This document shows positions 10,107 to 18,432 of a stretch of 24,775 nt of DNA, piece by piece (the first letter of the stretch is position 1; each line of letters opens with the position of its first letter). The DNA is from Calditrichota bacterium (GTDB lineage: Bacteria > Zhuqueibacterota > Zhuqueibacteria > Oleimicrobiales > Geothermoviventaceae). Location of the stretch: the NCBI GenBank assembly GCA_013152765.1, contig JAADFT010000178.1, forward strand, positions 1-24,775, given 5' to 3'. The translations under genes and the position numbers were made by a program. The notes under the pieces are model-generated. The model was given only the letters and a program-made list of their open reading frames with translations. It searched no databases and was not told the DNA's origin.

Positions 10107-13100
10107 TTGAGTGCTCTGGAAAAGCCCATTCAGGAAGAACTCCGCGTTCCGGCTCACGTCGATTACCTGCGTGAGATTCGGGATTTTGTAAGCCGCGTCG
10201 CCAAAAAGCACGGGTTCGACGAAAAAGTAGTCAATTCTCTTCGCTACGCGGTGGAGGAGGCGTGCGCGAATGTCATCAAGCACGCCTACAAGGACACGTA
10301 CGGCAACATCACGATTCGGGTCCTTGTTTACCGCGATCGGATTACGTTGTCGATTCTCGACCAGGGACGCTACTTCGACCCGCGCCGTGTGAGTGACCCG
10401 GATCTTCACGAGTACGTGGCCACGGGCAAGCGAGGGGGGCTCGGGATCTTCATCATCCGGCGACTCGTAGACCAGATCGACTACCGCAAGACTCCGGAAG
10501 GCAACGAGTTGCGGCTGACGAAGTTTCGCGGGGAGCAGCAGAAGCGCCGGCTGGGATTGCCTGCCATTCCGGCTGGCATCAAAGTCAAGTACTCGCTCAT
10601 CGCTTCGGCCATCATCACGGTGATCGTGGCCGTGGCGTACGTGATGAACTACACCAAGATTGACGACGAGATCATCGCGCAGTACGTTAATCGCGGCATG
10701 GACATCTGTGTGCCGGTTGCCAACACTGTGGCCACGGCAATCGCGGAGTCCGGCAGCGAGACGGAAGCGCAATTGAATGCTGGAATTGCCGTCAAGAGCG
10801 CCCTCAAGGGAAGCGAGCAGTTCGTCCTCAAGGCATTTGTGGTGGATTCGACGGGGCGAATCCTGTTCAGCACCCGCCTGGTGGAAATCGACGAGAAGTA
10901 CCGGTTACCGCAGCAATTTACCAAAGTCCGCGAGGGGGCCGTTTACTACCGTCTCCCGGATGGCAGCGAAGTGTTTGACATTTCGGTGCCCATCCGGCTC
11001 AGTGAGAAAGCCAAGCCAATAGGCACGGCCCACATCTGGATTCCCAAGGAAGAAGCCAACGCGGCCATTCGCTCGGCTCGCCTCAGCCGCCTGCGCTTTT
11101 CGCTGATGGTTTTGGTGATTTCGTACGCGGGCGTGTTCCTGCTCGTCTACATCGTGACGACGCCTCTGCGCAAGCTGGCGTACTGGGTCAAAGAGGCTGG
11201 CAGGAGCGGCGTAGAGGGCGAAGAACTGGACATCGACGAAAGCTCCGAGATCGGTGAGATTGCCAAGGCCTTCAGCGACATGACGCACAAGCTGAAGGAA
11301 TCTGAGGCGAGTCTCGCCGAGAAGGAGCAGCTGGACCGGGAAATCCAGGTTGCCCGTGAGATTCAGCGGACGCTGCTGCCATCGAAGTTTCCGGAGATCG
11401 AAGGCTACGAGATCGCGGCCTTCTACGAGGCGGCCAAGGAAGTCGGGGGTGACTACTACGATTTCATCGAAGTGGACAAGGATGTGTACGGCGTGGCCGT
11501 GGCGGACGTGTCTGGAAAGGGCATCCCGGGCTCGTTAGTGATGACCATGATCCGCACGGCGCTGCGGACCGAAGCTCGCGGTGTTCTGGATGCCGCCGAA
11601 GTCCTGAAAAAGGTCAACGATTTCGTGATCCAGGACATGAAGAAGGGGATGTTCGTCACGATTTTCTACGCGATCCTGGACACGCGTCGGCGCCGTCTGA
11701 ATTACGCCAGCGCAGGCCACAACCCGATGATCCTCTACCGCGGCCGCACGCGCAAGACGTACTACCTGAATCCACGCGGCTTCCCCATTGGCCTCGATTT
11801 GCCGGATCCGAGCATGTTCGCCAAGGCGCTCGAGTCGGACACCATCCGCCTGATGGAAGACGACCTCCTGTTGCTGTACACGGATGGCATCACCGAGGCC
11901 ATGAACCAGAGCCGCGAGCAGTTTGGCGAAGAGCGACTGTTGCAGGTGGTCAGGGAGTACGGTCATCTGCCGGCGGAGACGTTCATCGAAAAGCTGCGGG
12001 ACGAACTCCACTCGTTCACCGAGGGAAACGCCCAGAACGACGACATCACGCTGGTGGCCATCAAGGAGAAGATGACCCCGGAGAAGGTGGAGTTCAACCG
12101 GGCCAAAGAGGCCCACCGGCTGATTCTCAGCGGAAAGAGCATCCGCGAGGCGTGCGAGCTGGCGGGAATTACCACGTACGTCTACTACCGTCGCTACAAG
12201 AAGCTGTTTGAAGAAAAGGGGCTCGAGCAGTTCGAGCAGGAGGACGAGAGCACCTCGGTCGAGGCTAAGCACCTGAGCATCGAGGAGCGGGTGAAGATCC
12301 TCGACGTGGTGCTGAGGCACCCGGAGTACGGCGCCAAGCGGATCAGCGAGGAGCTGAACACCGAACGTTACGGTTTCACCAAGATCAGCGAGAGCAAGGT
12401 TTACGAGGAGCTGGTTCGCAGTCGGCTGAACACGCGTCAGATGCGTGAGGCGTACGCCGCTCGAAACGCACACCGCGAGCGCCCGAAACCGCCTGGAGCG
12501 CCACTCCTGACGATGGACGGCCGCCCGATTCTCGAAAAACGCGCCGAAGAGGAGGCCAAACCTGAAGCGCCGTCGGTGTCTGTAATCTCGCCTGAGGCCG
12601 AGGAAGAGATTGGTGCTGCAGCGGAAGCGGAGACTCCAGAAGCGGCTGAGGCGAAGGCGGAATCGGGTGCTGCCGCTGAGGGAGAATTCGCGGAGGAATT
12701 CTTGTCGGCGCTGCTGGAGGGTGGTGAAATCGAGTCCGAAGAGGGCGAGGAAGTCGAGACCGTCGAGCCCGACACGGGTGCTGGCGGAGATGACACCTCC
12801 GCCGGTTTGCCGGTGGCTGATTCTTTCGCCGATCTTCTGGACGAAGAGGAAGTCGAGGAGTCAGAAGACATTGAGGAGCCAGCAGCGCAGGAAGGGCCGA
12901 TCGATCTTGAATCGCTGGCGGAATCGGCGGAAGAACCGTCGGAGGAGATTGAGGCCGTCAGCGAAGAGGTGGACAGCTTTGCCGACCTCGACCTGATGGA
13001 AATTCTGGAGGAGGAAGACAACGGCGGTGAGGAGACGCCAGTCGGGGATGAGGAAGGCGCTCCGTCCCCTGTTTCCGAGGAAATCGCGGAGGAGCCGACG

Positions 13101-13796
13101 CCGGAGGCCGCGACACCTGTCGCGACTGAGGATGGTTTCGGCGACCTGGACGTGCTGACGAATGTCGACGAGGTTTTGAGACAGCAGTTCGAGGAAGAGA
13201 GCTCCGGCAATGGTCACAAGGACGAGGAGGTCGCGGAGTCGGGCGAGGGCATGGTTTCGTTCGTCGACCTGATGAAGTCGATCGAGGAGGAGTTGAGCTA
13301 CGTCATCGAGCGGCCGAGTTCCACGCCTCCGCCAAGCCCTCCGAAGAAAACGGCTCCTCCGTCCGAAGAAAAGGCGCAGGCAAAGGAAGAAAAGAAGGCC
13401 GAGCCTGAACGGAGCAGGAAGCTGTCCCGGGACGAGAAGAAGGAACATCTGATTCGCGGAATCCGGCACTACAGGGCGAAAGAGTACGAGAAAGCCATTG
13501 AAGAATTTCTAATTGTCGTCGAAAATTACCCTGAGTACAAAGAGGCGTGGAGTATCCTGGGGAACGCGTACTACCGGGCCGGCCGCTACGATGAAGCCAG
13601 TGTGGCTTACGAAAAAGTTAAGCGGCTGGATCCGCTCGACACCGACGCGTACGAGAACATGGGCGTGATCTACGCCAATCAGGGGCGCTACGCTGAAGCG
13701 ATTGCGGAGTGGCAGCGGGTGCTCAAGATCGACCCTTCGCGGAAGGACATTCTTTACCACATCCAGAAAGCGAAGCGGTTGATGAGCCGGCGCTGA
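10107..13796 (+). CDS. Multidomain partner-switching regulator: RsbW-like ATPase, sensor, HAMP, SpoIIE phosphatase, HTH-like modules, TPR
   Basis: 1,229 residues. The TTG start lies 4 nt after the previous stop, with GAGGAAGAAG upstream; the frame does not offer a better start. Domains: HATPase_c_2/RsbW-like, residues 15-140 (N-box E51-x3-N55, D85-x-G87, G110-G-L-G113); TM1 162-182; extracytoplasmic sensor about 183-328; TM2 about 331-353; HAMP and coiled coil to about 420; SpoIIE/RsbU-type PP2C about 430-652 (G-G-D449, D467-V-S-G-K-G, D593, N-D645-D646); HTH-like module about 677-705; second HTH/winged module about 725-778; acidic low-complexity linker about 800-1070; three TPRs about 1105-1229. 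In known systems kinase and phosphatase are usually separate proteins that oppositely set phosphorylation of a STAS protein; here both are predicted active in one chain. The STAS gene next door is the likely substrate. The output (sigma factor, DNA or another partner) is not visible. Confidence 0.87.
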   Translation: MSALEKPIQEELRVPAHVDYLREIRDFVSRVAKKHGFDEKVVNSLRYAVEEACANVIKHAYKDTYGNITIRVLVYRDRITLSILDQGRYFDPRRVSDPDLHEYVATGKRGGLGIFIIRRLVDQIDYRKTPEGNELRLTKFRGEQQKRRLGLPAIPAGIKVKYSLIASAIITVIVAVAYVMNYTKIDDEIIAQYVNRGMDICVPVANTVATAIAESGSETEAQLNAGIAVKSALKGSEQFVLKAFVVDSTGRILFSTRLVEIDEKYRLPQQFTKVREGAVYYRLPDGSEVFDISVPIRLSEKAKPIGTAHIWIPKEEANAAIRSARLSRLRFSLMVLVISYAGVFLLVYIVTTPLRKLAYWVKEAGRSGVEGEELDIDESSEIGEIAKAFSDMTHKLKESEASLAEKEQLDREIQVAREIQRTLLPSKFPEIEGYEIAAFYEAAKEVGGDYYDFIEVDKDVYGVAVADVSGKGIPGSLVMTMIRTALRTEARGVLDAAEVLKKVNDFVIQDMKKGMFVTIFYAILDTRRRRLNYASAGHNPMILYRGRTRKTYYLNPRGFPIGLDLPDPSMFAKALESDTIRLMEDDLLLLYTDGITEAMNQSREQFGEERLLQVVREYGHLPAETFIEKLRDELHSFTEGNAQNDDITLVAIKEKMTPEKVEFNRAKEAHRLILSGKSIREACELAGITTYVYYRRYKKLFEEKGLEQFEQEDESTSVEAKHLSIEERVKILDVVLRHPEYGAKRISEELNTERYGFTKISESKVYEELVRSRLNTRQMREAYAARNAHRERPKPPGAPLLTMDGRPILEKRAEEEAKPEAPSVSVISPEAEEEIGAAAEAETPEAAEAKAESGAAAEGEFAEEFLSALLEGGEIESEEGEEVETVEPDTGAGGDDTSAGLPVADSFADLLDEEEVEESEDIEEPAAQEGPIDLESLAESAEEPSEEIEAVSEEVDSFADLDLMEILEEEDNGGEETPVGDEEGAPSPVSEEIAEEPTPEAATPVATEDGFGDLDVLTNVDEVLRQQFEEESSGNGHKDEEVAESGEGMVSFVDLMKSIEEELSYVIERPSSTPPPSPPKKTAPPSEEKAQAKEEKKAEPERSRKLSRDEKKEHLIRGIRHYRAKEYEKAIEEFLIVVENYPEYKEAWSILGNAYYRAGRYDEASVAYEKVKRLDPLDTDAYENMGVIYANQGRYAEAIAEWQRVLKIDPSRKDILYHIQKAKRLMSRR

Positions 13797-13804
13797 GCTT
13801 TTCC

Positions 13805-13833
13805 TTGACATTTACGGGGGTTAGCACTAAATT
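13805..13833 (+). promoter_or_regulatory. Sigma70-like promoter for the STAS gene
   Basis: A perfect TTGACA (13805-13810), a 17-nt spacer, then TAAATT (13828-13833, 4 of 6 to TATAAT). It starts 8 bp after the stop of the big regulator gene and lies about 50 bp before the STAS start codon, so the STAS gene can be transcribed apart from the upstream gene. Confidence 0.65.
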
Positions 13834-13834
13834 C

Positions 13835-13850
13835 GTGTCGCTTTCGACAC
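13835..13850. promoter_or_regulatory. Perfect 6-bp inverted repeat at the promoter start region
   Basis: GTGTCG-CTTT-CGACAC is a perfect palindrome with a 4-nt centre. It lies 1 nt after the -10 box, where transcription would begin. It could be an operator, or a small hairpin at the 5' end of the STAS mRNA. There is no T-tract, so it is not a terminator. Confidence 0.4.
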
Positions 13851-13884
13851 TTCACAAACGGCCCTGGTTGGGAGAGAAGGGGAC

Positions 13885-14559
13885 ATGGAAGGAATCCAAT
13901 TGTCGGTAGAGAACAAAGGGCCCCAAACGGACATTTCGGTAATCAAGGTAGGGGGGTACATCGACACCACCACCTCTTCGGAGCTTGAGGAGTCGCTGAA
14001 GAGGCTCATCCGGGCTGGCAAGTACAACATCATCATCGACCTGAGCCAGGTGGACTACGTGAGCAGCGCCGGATGGGGCATTTTCATTTCCGAGCTCAAG
14101 AACCTGCGCGAAAGAGGCGGCGACCTGAAGCTCGTAGGCATGATTCCCGATGTCTACGAGGTGTTCGAACTGCTGGAGTTTCACTACATCCTCAAGGCGT
14201 TTGACACAATTGAGGAAGCGATCGAGGACTTCAGCAAGTCGGGTGTGCACGTGCAGGCAGGGAGCGGTGTGGACGCTCTCTCGGGTGTAACCTCGAGCGG
14301 CGAGGCGCCCTCTGCGGTGGTGTCGGATTCATCCACGGCTGAGGTGGCCGAGGCCAGCGGCGATCTGGAAGAAAAGGTAAAGCAAATCGTTCGCGAGCGT
14401 CCCGATGCGAGCATCTGGGCGATCAAGAAAGAGCTGAACACGCCGCGATTTGGAAACGTGAAGATTGGCTACTTCGCCCTGCGCAAGCTTTTGAAGAAGC
14501 TCGGGCTTGATTCGAAGAAGAAACGGATGGAGTTTTTCGCAAAGAGCTCGGTGAACTAA
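13885..14559 (+). CDS. STAS-domain anti-anti-sigma-type protein with C-terminal winged/HTH-like module
   Basis: 224 residues; the ATG has a purine-rich GAGAGAAGGGG ribosome site. Residues 1 to about 115 are a STAS domain of the SpoIIAA/RsbV class: V-I-K-V-G-G-Y-I-D near the start and the phospho-acceptor loop V-S60-S61-A-G-W-G, in which one serine is the likely site modified by an RsbW-type kinase and reset by a SpoIIE-type phosphatase. A Ser/Ala-rich linker (about 120-160) follows. Residues 161-224 are a basic helical module with E-L-N-T-P-R-F-G-x-x-K-I, close to residues 725-778 of the upstream regulator. Plain anti-anti-sigma factors are about 100-120 residues, so the tail is an addition. 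Inferred role: phosphorylation-switched partner of the big regulator. Whether it binds an anti-sigma factor, DNA or the regulator through the tail cannot be told from sequence. Confidence 0.87.
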   Translation: MEGIQLSVENKGPQTDISVIKVGGYIDTTTSSELEESLKRLIRAGKYNIIIDLSQVDYVSSAGWGIFISELKNLRERGGDLKLVGMIPDVYEVFELLEFHYILKAFDTIEEAIEDFSKSGVHVQAGSGVDALSGVTSSGEAPSAVVSDSSTAEVAEASGDLEEKVKQIVRERPDASIWAIKKELNTPRFGNVKIGYFALRKLLKKLGLDSKKKRMEFFAKSSVN

Positions 14560-14585
14560 ATTGCGTGACCGTTTGGAATGAAATG

Positions 14586-14610
14586 AACCCGCCAGAGGGC
14601 GGGTTTTTTT
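14586..14610 (+). terminator. Rho-independent terminator after the STAS gene
   Basis: AACCCGCC, loop AGAG, GGCGGGTT form a perfect 8-bp G+C-rich stem followed by an unbroken T-run. It lies 26 bp after the STAS stop codon and closes the signalling locus. Confidence 0.92.
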
Positions 14611-14757
14611 GTGCCTCGCGGAGGAAATGGAGTCTGCTTCGTTGGGTCCGCATGGCCGGAGCGAAAACTGCTACGGAGCTTCCCCGCGGCTCAGAAATAA
14701 GAGCGCGACAGTCTCTGTTTTTGTTGCTTGAAAAGCGGACGTTGCTTCCTTCTGACG
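14611..14757. other. Intergenic stretch with no recognised feature
   Basis: This is the non-coding part between the terminator and the icd promoter (the whole gap from the STAS stop to the icd start is 307 bp). Short open frames here have no ribosome site or recognisable protein. I see no strong repeat or RNA motif. Confidence 0.5.
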
Positions 14758-14786
14758 TTGACTTTGAGCGTGATTTTTGCTAACAT
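14758..14786 (+). promoter_or_regulatory. Sigma70-like promoter for icd, extended -10
   Basis: TTGACT (14758-14763), exactly 17 nt, then TAACAT (14781-14786) preceded by TGC, an extended -10 TGn element. The expected start is near 14793, giving a leader of about 75 nt before the icd ATG at 14867. Confidence 0.65.
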
Positions 14787-14866
14787 TGGACGCTGTCGAC
14801 GGTTGAAAGCAATTCGTAGCACACGATGCTGTGTAAAATCGACCAAATGACTTACGGAGGTGGAAG

Positions 14867-16123
<1,257 letters not shown>

Positions 16124-16173
16124 ATTGGGTTCTTGTACGCAGAAGCAGGAACCGGGGGAAGGGTAGCAACGTG

Positions 16174-16216
16174 AAATCGGCGCGGTGGGTTCTGCCTGCC
16201 ACGCCGATTTGTTTTT
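16174..16216 (+). terminator. Probable Rho-independent terminator after icd
   Basis: AAATCGGCG (16174-16182) pairs perfectly with CGCCGATTT (16202-16210), followed by GTTTTT. The 19-nt loop is large but contains further possible pairing (TGG with CCA). It lies 50 bp after the icd stop and just before obg. Confidence 0.65.
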
Positions 16217-16240
16217 GAGGAACCCAGTGAGATTCGGTTG

Positions 16241-17287
16241 ATGTTCATCGACTACGCCAAAATCCACGTTCAGGGTGGACACGGCGGAAGCGGCTGTGTG
16301 AGCTTCCGGCGGGAGAAGTACGTGCCTAAAGGCGGACCGGACGGTGGAGACGGCGGCGATGGCGGCAACGTGATCGTCGAGGCCGATCCGAATCTTGCCA
16401 CTCTCCTGGACTACCGCTACCGCAAGCATTTCCGGGCTGGCAGGGGACAGCACGGACAGGGCAGCAACAAGCACGGACGGCGCGGCGAGGATGTGATCAT
16501 CCGTGTGCCGGTCGGGACAATCGTCCGCGACGCTGACACTGGAGAGGTGCTGGCCGACCTTGTGAAGCCGGGACAGCGCGTTGTGGTAGCGCGTGGCGGC
16601 CGAGGGGGTCGCGGGAACGCCCGTTTCGCCACTCCGACGCATCAGACGCCGCGCGAGTGGGAGCCCGGCGAACCCGGCGAGGAACGCACCCTCGTGCTCG
16701 AGCTCAAGCTCGTGGCGGACGTCGGAGTCGTAGGGTTGCCGAATGCGGGCAAATCGACCCTCCTTTCCCGGGTCAGCGCGGCGCACCCCAAGATCGCCGA
16801 TTACCCCTTCACCACGCTGGCGCCGAATCTCGGTGTGGTGAAGCTGGACGACGAACGCCATTTCGTGATGGCGGACATTCCCGGACTCATCGAGGGGGCG
16901 CACGAGGGCAAGGGGCTCGGGCACCAGTTCTTGCGACACATTCAGAGGACGCGGGTGCTGCTTTTCTTGCTGGAAGGGCCGCGTGGGCGCTACCAGGAGG
17001 ATCTGGACACGTTGTTGCACGAGCTGCGCGAGTTCGACCCGCAGTTGGCAGAAAAGCCCCGAGAGGTGGCCATTTCGAAGGCGGATCTCCTTAGCGAAGC
17101 CGAACGCCGGGAGGCGGAAGCGCTGGCTCGGCGGTTGGGCTGGCACGTGATTTCGGCTGTGACCGGGGAAGGAGTCAAGGCTCTTCTCGAAGCGCTGTGG
17201 CAGAAGCTGGTTGAGCAGCGACAACTGGAAAGAGAGGCCGCAGACGCGGCGCGTGAAAACGGGGGCAACGGAACGGATGGAGGTTGA
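16241..17287 (+). CDS. obg: Obg-family GTPase (ObgE/CgtA)
   Basis: 348 residues from the ATG at 16241; a TTG codon directly before it is a poorer choice. Obg GTPases bind the 50S subunit and act in ribosome assembly and stress responses. The N-terminal glycine-rich Obg fold spans about 1-158 (G-G-x-G-G-x-G and repeated G-G-D-G-G). The G domain has G1 G165-L-P-N-A-G-K-S-T173, switch II/G3 D212-I-P-G-L-I-E-G-A, and G5 I-S-A. The G4 base-recognition motif reads S279-K-A-D282 in place of N-K-x-D. The C-terminus is a short hydrophilic tail with no OCT domain. The ribosome site is weak (GAGG about 20 nt upstream). The last 11 bp overlap dprA, which suggests translational coupling. Confidence 0.95.
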   Translation: MFIDYAKIHVQGGHGGSGCVSFRREKYVPKGGPDGGDGGDGGNVIVEADPNLATLLDYRYRKHFRAGRGQHGQGSNKHGRRGEDVIIRVPVGTIVRDADTGEVLADLVKPGQRVVVARGGRGGRGNARFATPTHQTPREWEPGEPGEERTLVLELKLVADVGVVGLPNAGKSTLLSRVSAAHPKIADYPFTTLAPNLGVVKLDDERHFVMADIPGLIEGAHEGKGLGHQFLRHIQRTRVLLFLLEGPRGRYQEDLDTLLHELREFDPQLAEKPREVAISKADLLSEAERREAEALARRLGWHVISAVTGEGVKALLEALWQKLVEQRQLEREAADAARENGGNGTDGG

Positions 17288-18362
17288 ACCTCTACTGACT
17301 CTCGCGTCTGTTCCCGGTCTGGGACCAAGGCGGATTTTGGCGCTTGTGAGCCGATTTGGCGACGCGGCTGCTGTGTTGAAGGCCTCGGTTGCGGAGCTGT
17401 GTCGCACCGCCGGGATCGACGTGAAGACGGCCACGAATATCAAGTCGGCTGCGGACGCCGAGTTTGCCCGCGAGCAGCTCCGGCTGGCGAACAAACTCGG
17501 CGTTTCTTTTGTCACGTACTGGGACCCGCGGTACCCGAAGCGATTGAAACAGATTTCTGACCCGCCTGTGCTGCTGTACGTGCGGGGTACGTTGCCCGCC
17601 GAAGACGAGGCCATGGTCGCCGTGGTGGGTACGCGTGTGCCCAGCGCCTACGGCCGACTTGTGGCGGCCAACTTGTCCCGCGATCTGGCCAGGGAGGGTG
17701 TAACTGTGGTGAGCGGCCTGGCCCGTGGGATCGACACCGTTGCGCACAAGGCTGCTCTTGAGGCTGGCGGCAGAACGGTTGCCGTGCTTGGTTCGGGTCT
17801 GGACGTGGTGTACCCGGCCGAAAATCGCGCCTTGGCCGCGGAAATTGCCAAAGCTGGGGCGGTGATCAGCGAGTTTCCACTTGGAACGCAGCCGGACGCC
17901 ACCAATTTCCCGCGGCGCAACCGGATCATTTCGGGAATGTCGGCGGGCACGCTGGTGGTTGAAGCTGGTGAGAAGAGCGGTGCCCTGATCACGGCCCAAC
18001 TTGCCCTGGAGCAAAATCGCGAAGTTTTCGCTGTGCCGGGCAACGTGACGAGCGAGCGGAGCCGCGGAACAAATCGGTTGATCAAACAGGGTGCCAAGCT
18101 CGTGGAGAACGTGCAGGACATTCTGGACGAACTCCGCCCTCAGCTCCGCGGACTGTTAAGAGAAGCGGAGGCGGCGCCGCGCGTGGCCATGTCCGGTTCG
18201 GAGAAAACCGTCTACGAGGTGCTCGGCGATGAGCCGAAACACATCGACGACATCGCCACGGAACTCGGGCAGCCTTCGGGACAGGTCCTGGCGACGTTGC
18301 TTTCGCTGGAGCTGAAGAACCTGGTGCTGCAGCTTACGGGAAAGTACTTCGTGCGTCGCTGA
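17277..18362 (+). CDS. dprA: DNA-processing protein DprA (Smf)
   Basis: 361 residues from the ATG at 17277, inside the end of obg. A longer frame exists upstream, but its first 22 codons only read through obg and do not look like DprA. DprA binds incoming single-stranded DNA during natural transformation and loads RecA. Visible parts: an N-terminal HhH/SAM-like region with V-P-G-L-G-P (about 12-17); a Rossmann-like DprA core with V-A-V-V-G-T-R, V-S-G-L-A-R-G-I-D, G-S-G-L-D-V-V-Y-P, F-P-R-R-N-R-I-I-S-G and E-A-x-x-x-S-G-A-L-I-T-A; and a C-terminal winged helix (about 300-361, the DprA_WH region) seen in many but not all DprA proteins. All core motifs are intact. Other competence genes are not in the window, so transformability cannot be judged. 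Confidence 0.96.
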   Translation: MEVEPLLTLASVPGLGPRRILALVSRFGDAAAVLKASVAELCRTAGIDVKTATNIKSAADAEFAREQLRLANKLGVSFVTYWDPRYPKRLKQISDPPVLLYVRGTLPAEDEAMVAVVGTRVPSAYGRLVAANLSRDLAREGVTVVSGLARGIDTVAHKAALEAGGRTVAVLGSGLDVVYPAENRALAAEIAKAGAVISEFPLGTQPDATNFPRRNRIISGMSAGTLVVEAGEKSGALITAQLALEQNREVFAVPGNVTSERSRGTNRLIKQGAKLVENVQDILDELRPQLRGLLREAEAAPRVAMSGSEKTVYEVLGDEPKHIDDIATELGQPSGQVLATLLSLELKNLVLQLTGKYFVRR

Positions 18363-18432
18363 AGCGACGACCGGAGAACGCAGGGACGAGTTTGGAACAT
18401 CAGAACACCCCGAATCGCACGAGGGAGGTTGT

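Noticed and set aside
12105..12445. Transposase or insertion sequence inside the regulator
   Set aside because: Only HTH-like segments are seen. There is no catalytic domain, no terminal inverted repeats and no break in the reading frame.
17211..17276. Upstream start for dprA
   Set aside because: The extra 22 codons only overlap obg and do not resemble DprA; the ATG at 17277 fits the family start.
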